Shown: positions 1-10,514, counted from the first letter of the stretch. The stretch is DNA of 64,000 nucleotides from Hyaloscypha bicolor E (GCF_002865645.1 NW_020194517.1:310001-374000); one strand, 5' to 3'. The notes: generated by a model from the sequence alone, not told the origin. Numbers and translations: made by a program.

Positions 1-1
1 T

Positions 2-259
2 CTGACCTACGATGGATCTGGAATACCGCAACTCGTTTCGACTTTTGGAGACCTGTTCGAGCTGTATCCGGCGATGAAAATCATTTACGCTGCGACAGTT
101 CGAAATCCGAAGACATTTGAGAAGTTTCTTGGGGCATGCAGAGCGAACAAGTACGTTGTCGAGGAGATCAAATTCGGGATTGAGAAGGCAGAACTCCAGG
201 AAGGTCCATTCTATTCGGATCAAGTCCCGATTCAATTATGTCTAATCACTAGATCCTGA
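2..259 (+). CDS. EFM3: Protein-lysine N-methyltransferase, EFM3/FAM86 family (3' end only)
   Basis: This is the C-terminal 85 residues of a gene that enters from the left edge; the frame is open from base 2. It reads LTYDGSGIPQLV, then an IIYAATVRNPKTFEKFL segment and a short beta-rich end finishing in LITRS before the stop. The pattern 'D.SYD...IP.LV' followed by a hydrophobic strand and 'TVRNP.TF..F' is what the C-terminal half of EEF2KMT (FAM86A) and yeast Efm3 looks like. That family is a seven-beta-strand SAM-dependent methyltransferase that methylates a lysine of translation elongation factor 2. The SAM-binding motifs lie outside the window, so the family call rests on this tail only. 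It converges with the next gene, which is on the other strand 130 bp away. Confidence 0.62.
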   Translation: MTYDGSGIPQLVSTFGDLFELYPAMKIIYAATVRNPKTFEKFLGACRANKYVVEEIKFGIEKAELQEGPFYSDQVPIQLCLITRS

Positions 260-391
260 TACGCGAAGATCGCAATCCAAGATCCATTAGCTCTAGTCTC
301 TCGGCAGTGCGTGAAAGTCTGGCTCTCGCTCTACATCCCACCCAATCCCCTCATCATCCCCCTTCACCACCCCCAATCAACCACCTACAGC

Positions 392-721
392 TTATAACGG
401 CTTAACGCAGAGGCTTTGTTCCTTCCCCGTCCGAGCATAATTATACGGATCCTCCTTCGCCAGCCTCTCCATATGAGCGCGCACCAGGCTAAAGGATTCC
501 CACATAGCCTCCTCCTCTGTTCTCCCCGCAGCCAGCAAATCCTTCTTGAACTGATCTCTCTTCTCAACCGACTCTCTAATTCTATTTAGCTGTACTTCCC
601 CAGGCTTTGGGTGCGGCCCCTTCATCGCTTCATCGCACTTTTCGCTGAGTTTGCCCTTCTTCCAGTTGTTCACGAATATCCCTTTGGAATCCGAGGATTT
701 TGGCTTGTTTTGTTCCGGCAT
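392..721 (-). CDS. Small conserved-looking hypothetical protein, 109 aa
   Basis: Single-exon reading frame of 109 codons with a normal ATG. The protein is very hydrophilic, rich in Lys and Glu, with no signal peptide or membrane segment. It starts MPEQNKPKSSDSKGIFVNNW and ends in a helix-prone stretch with QLNRIRESVEKRDQFKKDLL followed by a short tail. I do not recognise the family. The charged amphipathic middle suggests one long helix. Support is the compact frame, the balanced composition and the position tail to tail with the methyltransferase gene. It could also be an overlapping chance ORF. Confidence 0.45.
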   Translation of the reverse strand: MPEQNKPKSSDSKGIFVNNWKKGKLSEKCDEAMKGPHPKPGEVQLNRIRESVEKRDQFKKDLLAAGRTEEEAMWESFSLVRAHMERLAKEDPYNYARTGKEQSLCVKPL

Positions 722-1302
722 TTGGTTGAATCAGTTTATTGATGGGAGTTTATCTTGGAAACTTCCTGGGTCGTGTTTTTGGGGAGGCGTATCAGAGTGT
801 ATAGTGTTTGCTTGGATCTTTTGTTGAGAAAGAAGAAAAGAAATCTGGAGAGAAGAACCTGGCACTATTTATCATTACTTCGGATTCTGGAAGGTGCGAA
901 TGACCGTAGGGCACTTTTGGGAGAATGGTTTAAGGTTGCGTGCTCCCGGACTGAATCAAAAGAGTCTGGGTATCGAAAGATGCAAATGAATGAAGATATA
1001 ATCTTAAGGCAATGATTCAGCAGTAGCGGTATGTACTTTGTAGTATTTATTGAAGGATGGCTCTCCTCATGATTACTCTATGCACATTTCTCAGCCAGAT
1101 TGCCTGCAATCAAGCAAATATCTCGAATGTTGTTTTAATGAAATGGTATCGTAGCAAGACCGAACGCCAACGCAAAATTCCGACTCCTATGTTAAACATG
1201 TCTCATGCCTCATTATTACGGTCCTCCATAGCCTTTCGTGAATGGCTCTTAAGACCTCGATCAGCAAAGCCTCACCAGACTCATTGAGCCATACTAACTT
1301 AC
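722..1302. other. Intergenic, no gene recognised
   Basis: This 581 bp stretch holds two short plus-strand open frames (near 755 and 1057) that look like chance: they have no conserved motif and biased composition. It is the upstream region of the minus-strand hypothetical gene and the downstream region of the GPI-type gene. Confidence 0.5.
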
Positions 1303-1811
1303 TCATCGGAACACGGCTCCAATCGCCAATACTCCGGCAGCAATCGCAGCACCTCTCGCGTTCAAATGGCCGGCACGCGCAATTTCAGTTCCACCAGGTA
1401 GGACAGGCTCATGCCTAATTATTGTTAGCACTCAATTCTTGAATGAAGCCCTCTACAAAAAGGCCTAAGTAATTCTAGGGAACATCCGATTGTTCGGAAA
1501 CGAAAGAGAAGCACTCACCAACCACACATGGTAACCGTCTTATCAAAAACATTACAACTCCAGTACGTCGTCAAATGCCACTTCTCCTGCAACCCCAACA
1601 CACCACCCTTCCCAAGTTCCGGGGGGCTCGTAACCATTGCCTTCCCGGACTCCGTGCTCGTCGACGAGGCTGAAGACAAGGCTGACGCCGCAGTTTCCAG
1701 CGATAAGAAGCCCGATAACGCCGAGGCTGGTTCTGGCCTCGAGACCGTCGTCCCAGCCTCGCAGACCGAAAAGAGAACCAGCAATACCGGGCAGGCGGTG
1801 AAGATTCTCAT
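1303..1811 (-). CDS. Small GPI-anchor-type secreted protein, 134 aa, two exons
   Basis: Exons are 1811-1519 and 1414-1303. The donor is GTGAGT and the acceptor TTAG, with a CTAAC branch sequence about 10 bases upstream. The protein has a plausible signal peptide (MRIFTACPVLLVLFSVCEAG), a Ser/Ala/Thr-rich linker, then a compact domain with the pattern YWSCNVFDKTVTMCGWHEP (two cysteines). It ends in a short hydrophobic tail, GAAIAAGVLAIGAVFR, preceded by small residues. Signal peptide, Ser-rich linker and hydrophobic C-terminus is the layout of fungal GPI-anchored wall or membrane proteins. I recall similar CGWH-containing fungal proteins but cannot name a family. The splice completes a Trp codon (TG|G). 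A longer overlapping ORF on each strand in this region is rejected because neither gives this domain order. Confidence 0.55.
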
Positions 1812-2745
1812 TTTCAGAGCTAAATTCCAGAGACAAGAAGGACGGAAAAGAAGGAGGTTGGGAAGGCACAGGTTGAGTAATGAGCAGGTGGCTGATAACG
1901 TGATGGGTTCGCACGTGCCGAGCTGTGAGTGGTTGGCTGAGGTCGAGGATGTAGGTATGCGTGCTGATTATCGTAATGCCTGTCTTAGTTGGACTCGACA
2001 GCCTGATTTTGCTCAAAGGTGGGCGACTAGCAGATCTTGCACTCGAAACTTGTGTCTGAGAATATTGGGAAGTTGACAAAATTGAAGGAAGGTCGGAATT
2101 TGAAGGCTGTCCAGCTTCGACGGAATGACAATGAGTAACCAAGTACATTTAATTATTCACGAAACTAATCGCACATTTTTAGGCACACTCAGAAGAGGTA
2201 TGAGGGGGGGGGGGATGAAACGGATGCGAAAGAAGGCTGCTTGTGACTCGAGACGAATGTTCGCTGTTCTCTAAGCTGCAGATGCATTGCCCGGCTTGGA
2301 AGCTCGGCACAGCCAATCACCTGGTTGGTCCGGGCTGCTGTGAAACGAAACGACACAGGACTTACAATGGTGGTTAAACGGTTCGATACTGAATGAACGG
2401 CGCCTCCTTGATTGTGTTCTTAGAAAAGGAGTTGTATTAAACTTTCATTTCTCCCCAAAGTCGTATCGAAAGTCATTGCTAAGAGATGCGGAGAGTAAGC
2501 TGACCACTCAACAGCCTCAGGATGAAATTATCAGAAAGCTTGAAGATTGGCAAATTGCAGAATCGTTCTCGAATTAGAATAATGGACAGGACTGCCCTTT
2601 CAACAATACTGCAAAATTTGAGTGTGCTCAATGCAAACCAAGCCATTTATCTATCCCACTCGGAACGCCATCGTCCGTCCATATGGTATCTTCATTGTCA
2701 AACAGTAAAAACGACTACGGACAACTCGAACTTCACCAAAACACA
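1812..2745. other. Intergenic, no gene recognised
   Basis: This 934 bp stretch lies between the GPI-type gene's start and the coilin-like gene's end. It contains a G9 run near 2205-2213 and short AT-rich open frames without recognisable coding character. It probably carries the promoter of the GPI-type gene. Confidence 0.5.
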
Positions 2746-5700
2746 TCACCTAGCACTCGTCTTTCTTCTATTCTGTGTGTTGAGAGATGCCTGAGAGGAA
2801 GGTCTCAATCCAACGCTCGTATGTCTCCTGGTCTCAGCCCCCCGAACATTGCTGTGCTTCTTCGGTATCCACCCTGTCTTTGGATCATCATCCTCATACG
2901 AATCATCATCCCCATCATCGTATCTCTTGGAAGGGCGTCGAACAGTCTTCTCCGGTTCAGATTCGGGTTCAGCTTCAATATCGCTGGACATTGTCAGATC
3001 GACGATTTGTGATGCTTGAGGCTGGCTTTGAGAGGGACGGGGTTGAGAAGCTCGAGGGATCGAGGCTCGCGGCTGGTACGCAGGCTTCTCCGAATTCCTA
3101 CCCTTGGACGGCCGATTTGCGGAAAATGATCTTTGTTTCTGGTTTAGTGTAGTTTGATAATCTTCGAAAACGTCATCGTCGAGGGCTTCCATGGCTTTCT
3201 TGTGTCTAGCGTCCTTTAAGCTTTTCGTAGGTGTCGCCGTCTCGCGCTTTATTGCCTTCTGAGAAGATGCTATCTCTTCGATTGTAGGCAAGACTGACTC
3301 ATCGGATGAAGGATCATCCTCGAGGATTTCAGGGCAGTTCCATTGAGGAGCTTTGTATTCATTGTCCGATTCCCTCGGTGGCTGCTCAGGTTCGTCAACA
3401 TCAGACATGTCGATTTCTACGGAACTGGAATTGGTGACCTCTTTTGGAGTGGCAGAACGAGCTGCTTCCGACTCTACGTCTGGCTGAGGATCGTGTGATA
3501 ATTTGTCAAAATCAAGACCACCTGCTTTCGATTTATCTGCACTCAAATTGAAAGTGTCCTCAAAGTCAAAGTCCGGCTGTCGGCCGTGATCTGCAACCTG
3601 GCTGGTGAAGGAGGAGCCCACAGATAAACCCGGATATCTCACGCTTGGTATCGACTCTCGCTCATCAGCACCATCTAGGCCGAGGCTCAAGCCTGGACCG
3701 GGGAAAGTCTTAGAGTTTTCCACGTCTGAGGCGGGGGTCGGACTTCTCTTTCGCAGTTTAAGTGCTTGCCATGCTTGTAGGCCTTTGCTTGGTGGTAGTG
3801 TCCTCGCTGGGGCCTTCTTTCCGCTTTCAGTTTGCGTGGTCTTGAGGGCTGCGGAAGTAAGAGGGGAAGATTGTGACTCTTGTGGCTGTTCAGTAACCTG
3901 AGGTGGTGGATTCGCAAGCTCATCAACGGTTTCCCAACTTGATTGAGGAGGTGCCGGAGGAGAATCTTCACATTCATCCTTTTCTGGAGACCTCGAAGTG
4001 CCTCGTGGCTTTCTGGTTGGTGAGGATCCGAGACCATTAAACTTCGGAGAATATGGACGCTCGAGGGGAGTTTCACTCATGTCCATGTCCTGTGCTAACT
4101 TCTTCAATTCATCAGGCGACTTCATACCATCAGGTCGAACGAGTTTCGTGAGCGAGGATGGGACGCTAGAGTGAAATCCTCCTTCCTCCCTCATCAAGTG
4201 AGTCCACTTTTGCCTACCCTCTTCGGAAATATCCTCTGCCAAGTTGTCAATAGCAGAAGTGTGATTCTTCTGTAGTTCTGCCCATGGCGTATCCGGTTCA
4301 ACAATGGAGTCGTTGGCAGGAGTGTTTTTGCTCAGGGGTTCAGCAAGTGCATCTACCATGCTGTCCCTTAATTGACTTTCTGCAGATGGAGTCTGTGGTT
4401 CAGCAGGTGCATCTAACATGTTTTCCTCTGGTTGATGCGGTTCGGGGGCATCCGAGTTCAAAGGAGTCTCGGTGACATGGGAGAATTGAGCTTCCTCAGC
4501 ATCACCGGTAGGTTTTTGTTCATGGCTCAAAGTAACTGTATCAAAACCTGTGAGCTCCTTTGCCTGAGACGATTCGTCCATCCCCACATCACCGCCTATA
4601 TTTGGAGGTGGCTCCTGAACAATCTTAGGCTCGATGAGTTCGTTGAAGAGAAGATTAAGCATCCCTTCGTTGTCTTCATCATCCATTTCATTATCATCAG
4701 GGATTTCGAAATTGGAATATATCCTCTCCCCGGTTTGAGGATCGTAGCGCTTGTTTGGCTGTTGTCGGTCCCTCATAGCCAGAGTAAGCTGGAGCTCGCC
4801 ACTCTCGGCGATAGCGATCACAATGGTTGTGCGATATGCCGAGATTTGCGGCTGCCACTTTGTAGCTTCTGACATTTCCAATTGTTTGAAAGCAATGGTC
4901 ATGCCTACTTTGGCCTGGCCATCATTGAGATCTGGCAAAGTGGATGGATCATCTGGGAGAAGTGCGAGGTCTTCGGGTCCTTGACTGAATTCAGCAATTG
5001 GAGTCTGTATGTCATTCATCAATTGCTGACTGATTTCCCCTTCAACGTCATCGCTTTGAAGCCGCTTAGCTTGGATGGGATTGTCGAATTGCGAGGTCGT
5101 GGTGTCGTCTCGAAAGCTTGGTTCGTAAGAAGCATCGAGATATTCTTGTTCTTCAGCATAGTTGTGCTTGCCCTTCCGCCGTTTTTGCTTCTTCGAGGCT
5201 CGAGTATCGTCTTGGTAATACTGAGCTTGGTCTCGTTGATCCTTCTTCCGCTTTCCTCCCCGGTCGCCTTTGTATTGGCCTCGTTGTTGAGGATCCCATC
5301 GCTGTTCGAATGGAAAAGGTGGTTCACTCAGATCAACTGCATCTTGAATGCACTCCACAGCACGGTAGATGATCTTTTGTCTCCACTCGTCGAGGTCTTC
5401 GACGGCCGTTTCGTCAATGGGATCTGGTTGTGGATCCTCAGTTGGTTTCTTTGGTACCAGCGGTCGAACGCCTTTCATGAGGTTGTTTCGAACTTTCTCT
5501 TCATCCTTTTTCGTCTTCGGCGCCCTAACCCCCAACGCACTAAACAAAAGTCGTTTCCCTGCACCTAGGTCCAGCTTTGATCGTCGTGATGAGCTCGGCT
5601 GCCTCGACTCTGTAGAAGGCTGTGGAGGTTTCGGAGAGGCCGAAGGGGTATCGACAGCTGCCATTTCTGGAGCTGTTGAGGGTTTGGCCATCTCAACCTC

Positions 5701-7931
5701 TGCACCATTATTTGGCGGAGGCGTTGAAGTGTGCTCAATTTGATCGACGGCGATTGAAGCCGGATTTGCAACCTCCTGTGATACAACTGCCTGTGACTCG
5801 ACAACCTGCCGCGGTTCGACGCTCTGCTCACACTGCAACTCGGCACTGCTGTGCAACTCGACGCTTTGTTGGGTCTCGACAGCATGCTGAGACTCTAGAG
5901 ATTCTCCAGCAGATTCTTCAACCCCTGTCATCTCAACATCAGGGCCGGATTCAGTAGGTGGCGATTGATGGACATTTCTCGAGAATTCGGGATCAACTCC
6001 AACGCCACCAGCTGCAAGAGATGCGAGCAGTTCTTGTCTGCGATGTTCAAATTCAAGCCCCTGGCTCACGGATTGGTCCGTTTTTTCACTGGATTGTCGG
6101 AGGGTCCTGGCAGCCCTAACGGCCTCCAATGCAGCCAATGCGGTCTCTGCCGATGTTGTCTCGTCTATCCCCAAGCCCCTAAAATCAGCTATCGTGGTTC
6201 CAGCCGGAAGGATCCCCTTCTTTTTAAATCTGTCTAAGGCATCTGCATTTCTCCTACGCTGGTTTCTCGTATGGGTTTGGGTTGACCCTTGTCCTGGAGC
6301 TGCGCTTGGTATTTTCTTCGACTTATTGTCCTGAGATGGAGATGTTGTATTGAGATTAGCAGGAGCATTGATAAGAGTCTCTTGCTTGCTGAAAGGGGAA
6401 GCCTCCTCCGCTGATTCATCATCATCACTCGATGAGTCGCTGCTGCTCTCGCTGCCACTTCCTGAGGATGACGTTCCACCATCTGAACCCTTTCCTCCCT
6501 CGGCCTCCTCGTCGGAGGAATCGCTACTATCCTCACTGCTGCTAGCATCTTCGTCATCGGACTCTGAACTCCCATCGTCGCTTTCTTCTTCGCTTTCTTC
6601 CCCCTCGACTTGAGACTCTTTGTCTATGAATGGGGTTGAGGTGAGGCCTTTTGAGAAATTTTCATCCAAAGCAAATCTGACGCTCTTATTGCTGGTGACT
6701 GAGGCTGATCTCCTTGATTCCGAACGTGGTCGAGCAGGCGAGCTTTTCAGGGCCGCTGCCATGACCGACAGGGCTTTGCCGGACTTGATAGAACCCGGGG
6801 GAAGTCCATTCTGGTCGTAATAATCGAGAAGTGTATTCTCGTCTGGCTCGACCTGCATACTCGCCAAATTCTCCGATTCATGCACAGACAGGGTCTTCGC
6901 CATTGACCAGGTTTTGGGCACCGTCAAATCGCCTTGATTAACTCCTTGTGAGATCTCAGTAACCACACTTTTTGGCTTCTCGGGGACGAAGCCTCGTGCC
7001 ATGGCTTCATAGGCTTCTCCAATATCCTCCGACCCGTTGAAGACGTACTTGCACACGGCCAGAGGCGATTTAGGAAAGGCAGAATGCAACTTACGGATCT
7101 TCGCTCGAGTTACCTGATCCCTTACGTCCGCAAGGGCAGGTTCATTAGAATCGTCGGTGGCTTCTACATCTGCGTGCGAGTCGACAGGAGGTTCTTCCCC
7201 ATTTTCGGCTTCCTTCTTTTCGTTGTCTCCTTCAAAGTCTTCTTCACTTTCGCCGTCCTCGTCTGCATCTTCGTCTTCTCCAGGAGCGAAGTCTTCATCA
7301 TCCTCTTCATCATCATCTTCAAAATCAGCGTGTAAGATGAGCTGCCTATTATTATTATCCTCCTCAGAGTCTTCCGCTTCGTTTTCCTTAAGAGTCTGAA
7401 ACCATTCGGGCTCTTCATCGTCTTTGTTGTGTTCGATTCTTTGCCTTTTTCGTGGTGGTATATTGATAGCAGGTCGATCCCCTGCTTTCCTCAATAGTGG
7501 TCTGCCCCAGGCAACGCCGTCGACAAGATGTTTACCATCGGTCGAGATTTGCATGCGTCCAGAGACTCGTCGTATCTTGATGTCCTGGGTGAGAAGAGGT
7601 CGTATTCTAGAAAAATGTTAGTTCTACGATACGAAACTGAATCACACCTCATTAAGGTGTCTGTAATAGGGGATACGAACATGACTTCATCTTCGTCCTT
7701 GATTACACTCGCCAAATGCTGAAAGTGAAGGCATTCGTAATTGACTCCGTTGTTGCCCTTTACCTCGACAGCATAGTCATCCAGACCCCATTCGCCATCG
7801 GACTCGATCGGTATTACCTCGTTTACCTGCTCAAGAAGATGGTGGATGGTGGGATTAGGACTGGTGTCGATGGCCCAGATGATGGGCGTGTCCGGGAGGC
7901 GATGGCGCCTTACGGTCAAGCGTAACCTCAT
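2746..7931 (-). CDS. Coilin-like nuclear protein (Cajal body scaffold candidate), 1703 aa
   Basis: Two exons, 7931-7681 and 7606-2746. The intron has a GTTCGT donor, an ACTAAC branch and a TTCTAG acceptor, and it joins EVI|IRPLL in frame. The start is the first ATG giving MRLRLTVRRHRLPDTPIIW; upstream frame extension uses only non-ATG codons. Residues 1 to about 110 form a ubiquitin-like domain resembling the coilin N-terminal self-association domain (R-L-R-L start, hydrophobic W/D strand, 'V.KDEDEVIIRPL'). It is followed by a basic patch (PPRKRQR), as in coilin. The next 850 residues are disordered, with long Asp/Glu and Ser tracts. Around residues 983-1080, GMTIAFKQLEMSE... through LLFNELIEPKIV matches the start and end of coilin's Tudor-like domain ('IAFK.LEL', 'F..LIDPR'). 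A further disordered tail of about 620 residues follows. Known coilins organise Cajal bodies and snRNP maturation. The fold assignment is by eye, and the function is inferred. Confidence 0.68.
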
Positions 7932-8473
7932 GATGAAGGTTGCACAGGTTGACAATGGAATGTGATGGCGCGGAGAGAGACACGGTAGAGTGTGGGGAAA
8001 GGATCCGAGGTTGTCTCTGGCGGGACGTGACGACGCGAAGAAAGCTGAGAGTTCGCGTTCAAACGAGAGTGGCGCCGTGCAAAAAAGAAGTTAGCCCTGA
8101 TGATTGGGCGGATTTCAATCGCCGACAACTGTCCTCCTTTATCATAACTGCTTTTCAATTTCATGATAGAGGGCTTTTCAACCCATTCGGTCGAACACGT
8201 CCATTGAGCTTCTTGCATTGATTTGAGAAAACTATCAATTGAAGCTGAAAGCCTGCACTAGCAGCTTAAACGGTGAGTGAGTCTTCTCCCGACCTGGGCC
8301 GGAGATAAAGAGCTCCACCGGAGGTAAGGCGATGGATGATAAGAAACGAATCACTGCACCGTTTCGGGGTTGGAGCATCAATTGAGCAAAAACAGCTGTT
8401 CAACCCCTAACTCTCTCTCATTCTGTTTCTCAATTGAAATTCACAACTTCTCAAAGGCCCCAAAAACTCCAAC
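7932..8473. promoter_or_regulatory. Divergent promoter between coilin-like gene and hydrolase gene
   Basis: This 542 bp stretch separates two divergently transcribed genes, so it must hold both promoters. I see no clear TATA box; CT-rich stretches occur near 8400-8470 just before the hydrolase ATG. The overlapping short ORFs on both strands look like chance. Confidence 0.5.
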
Positions 8474-9397
8474 ATGTCCTGCCCAGCTTGCTTCCAAGGA
8501 GGCGTCTCGACCAGCCATCCAACTGGCAAAGAAGCTACTGTACACGGCCTTGCTACGTACGTTGCGGAGCCAGAAGAGAACACCACGCCTAAGGGCATAA
8601 TTGTCTTCATCACCGATGCTTTTGGCTGGGACTTTGTGAACAACAGGGTCCTATGTGATCACTATGCAAAGGGAGGATTCCTCGTCTACTGCCCGGACTT
8701 CATGAATGGTAATCCACTCCAACCGTTCTTGAGACTCTTTTAACAATTCCTCAGGAAGTTCCATGCCATCCAGAGCTCTCACACTTATGGATGAAATCAT
8801 GAAGCCTGGGTCTTGGTTTAATGCTTTGTCCGGAAGCCTCTCTATGTTCTACAATTACTGGCTATGGGACTTCCTTGGAAATATAGAACACGCTACTCCG
8901 TCTCTCAACCCCGAGTCTTCTCCTTCGTTAAAGCTCTACGAACTTCCCCACCTCCATTCGATACGAACAATCTCAAGGTAGGTGCTGCCGGCTTTTGCTG
9001 GGGAGGGAGACATACAGTACTTCTTGCAGCGGATACCCCCTCTTCCCGAGTCTATAGACACGAGTCACAGGTCAATTCTTCCTCTCTCGAGCCCTTGATA
9101 GACTGTGCTTTTACCGCCCATCCCTCCTACATCGAAGTTCCCAGAGACATCGAAGCCATCACCATTCCAACCAGTGTGGCCGTCGGCGAGAACGACATGG
9201 CTATGGGGGCGAATAACATTCAGCAGATGAAGGGCATTCTCGAGAACAAGAAGGTAGGCGAGCATGAAGTCATTATTATTCCGGGTGCTAAGCATGGATT
9301 TTCTCTCCGTACCCACCCAGATGATAAGCACGAAACGGAGTGTGCTCAGCAGGCGGAGGATCAAGCCATTTCGTGGTTCGCCAGGTGGTTCAATTAA
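8474..9397 (+). pseudogene. Dienelactone hydrolase family protein with an internal frameshift
   Basis: Exon 1 is 8474-8708; a 46-nt intron (GTAATC..CTCAG, TTAAC branch) leads to 8755. Exon 1 and the start of exon 2 (GSSMPSRALTLMDEIMKPGSW) match the fungal alpha/beta-hydrolase dienelactone hydrolases. After about 8820 the family sequence continues in another frame (RKPLYVLQLLAMGLPW, then SVSQPRVFSFVKAL) to the normal end. The shift equals one missing base near 8815-8825; the original frame runs on into a different, unmatched sequence. The catalytic nucleophile Cys is present (AAGFCWGG), as are the Asp loop (VGENDMAM) and the His (GAKHGF). Everything else looks well conserved, so this is either a very recent loss, a strain allele or a sequencing error. 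Family members hydrolyse dienelactones or related esters. No splice solution repairs the frame: the only GT..AG pair at the break is about 20 nt apart. Confidence 0.8.
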
Positions 9398-9571
9398 TCA
9401 CACTTGTCCACTTGTGGATAGCTTTGGGTTTCTGGAAGCTTTCATGATTATATATATAGTCACGAGTTGTACAATGTTCACGCCCCAGTATCTGCAGTGG
9501 CATTACGTTCAATTACACAATGACCCAAGTAGATTTCTCACATGCCCGTGACATGAATACCCTCAAATCTC

Positions 9572-10147
9572 TCACAATCCCGATTGTCGTTTTCTCGGGC
9601 TGTCCTCAAGTCTGACCCTCTTCGAGCTCTTCACTGGCACCTTCTCCTCGCGCCGCCCAAAAACCCAGCAGATGAAACCAAAGATCCTACGTATCAAACT
9701 CCAAGTCGCACTCATCAAATCAGAAAACTCACTGGCCGTCCATCTTAAAACAGCCTTGAGGACCTTGTAGCCCAACCACGTACAGACGAGGCTGAAAGAG
9801 GTAATCACAATCAACGCGGCTGCTATGAAGATACCGTAAATTATTCCGGGCAGGTTAAAGAGTAACGCCAGGCAGACTATCCAGATCCAACCAGTGATTA
9901 TGCTGAGGCCAAGGATAAAGAGGCTGATGAGGATGAACATCCTGGCGGTTGAGGTGACCGGATATGTATAGATCGGATGAACTTTTGATAGAGCAATATA
10001 ATTATAACAGATGGGAAACTGGCAGAGAATGATTGAGACGGCGGGAGCTTGCTGAGAAAGAAATCCTCCAAGACAAAGGAAGAACCTCCACAAAAGCAGG
10101 AAAGATTGAACCGCACATGCGGACAAAGAGAACAAAGAAAGTCTCAT
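9572..10147 (-). CDS. Hypothetical membrane protein, up to 191 aa
   Basis: Single open frame rich in hydrophobic segments. There is a possible signal or first membrane helix at the N-terminus, then a clear pair of membrane helices (MFILISLFILGLSIITGWIW and the Ile/Ala-rich stretch after it). It closes with an amphipathic region (a long helix with WTASEFSDLMSATW) and a basic cytosolic tail (RREEKVPVKSSKRVRLEDS). Translation may instead begin at the internal Met before FILISLF (near 9940), which would give about 122 residues. The basic tail after the last helix fits a cytosolic C-terminus. I do not recognise the family. It lies tail to tail with the hydrolase gene. Confidence 0.45.
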   Translation of the reverse strand: MRLSLFSLSACAVQSFLLLWRFFLCLGGFLSQQAPAVSIILCQFPICYNYIALSKVHPIYTYPVTSTARMFILISLFILGLSIITGWIWIVCLALLFNLPGIIYGIFIAAALIVITSFSLVCTWLGYKVLKAVLRWTASEFSDLMSATWSLIRRIFGFICWVFGRREEKVPVKSSKRVRLEDSPRKRQSGL

Positions 10148-10326
10148 TGCATAGCTGAACTCTGGTTTTGAATCTCCAAAACTAGTGCAGATATGTTATT
10201 CACCCGCTATGTCTTCACCAATGACATCCCTCACCGCCATCATCTGCCACCCCCTATCCGAACCTTGCCCCACTCTCCTCGCGACACCAGTCGTACGTAC
10301 TAGAATAACGACTTTTTCATCAACAA

Positions 10327-10469
10327 GATCGGATGGCGCAATGGTAGCGCGTCTCCAATACAGTCTACCTCTTCTTCTCGTGTACTAATAGATGCTCTCG
10401 GGCGCTCTTGGTGAGGAGTAAGTAGCATTGGCACGGAGAAGGCTCTAGGTTCGATTCCTAGTCTGGTCA
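10327..10469 (+). tRNA. Intron-bearing tRNA gene or tRNA-like relic, anticodon unresolved
   Basis: A full cloverleaf can be drawn by eye. The acceptor stem pairs GATCGGA (10327-10333) with TCTGGTC (10462-10468), with two G-U pairs and one T-G pair. The D stem is GCGC/GCGC around AATGGTA. The anticodon stem is TCTCC (10352-10356) with GGAGA (10435-10439), and the T arm is a perfect CTAGG-TTCGATT-CCTAG. The A box and B box (GGTTCGATTCC) both fit RNA polymerase III promoters. Between the two anticodon-stem halves are 78 nt instead of 7, implying an intron of about 71 nt. The 5' body resembles fungal tRNA-Trp, but no CCA falls in the right loop position. The seven bases before the 3' stem half (TTGGCAC) would give anticodon GGC but require a non-standard intron site. 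It may be non-functional. Confidence 0.6.
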
Positions 10470-10494
10470 CTATCATCAGCCCTCAAAAATCTAC

Positions 10495-10514
10495 TTTTTG
10501 ATTTTCTTTTTTTT
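10495..10514 (+). terminator. RNA polymerase III oligo-T terminator
   Basis: A T5 run (10495-10499) and a T8 run (10507-10514) follow the tRNA-like gene by 26-38 nt. This is the usual form and spacing of a Pol III terminator, which supports the upstream element having been a transcribed tRNA gene. Confidence 0.6.

Noticed and set aside
1528..2076. Plus-strand open frame of 182 codons over the GPI-type gene
   Set aside because: It is antisense to a model with signal peptide, intron and conserved-looking domain; its own product has no recognisable order.
4882..7399. Several plus-strand frames opposite the coilin-like gene
   Set aside because: They are mirror frames of the long acidic and Ser-rich minus-strand coding sequence (for example Ser runs opposite Asp/Glu codons).
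8811..8830. Programmed -1 ribosomal frameshift in the hydrolase gene
   Set aside because: The local sequence is not a canonical slippery heptamer in the zero frame and no such case is known to me for this family; mutation or base error is simpler.
10327..10469. Plain tRNA-Trp(CCA) call
   Set aside because: The 5' half resembles tRNA-Trp, but CCA does not fall in the anticodon position when the D stem and anticodon stem are kept.
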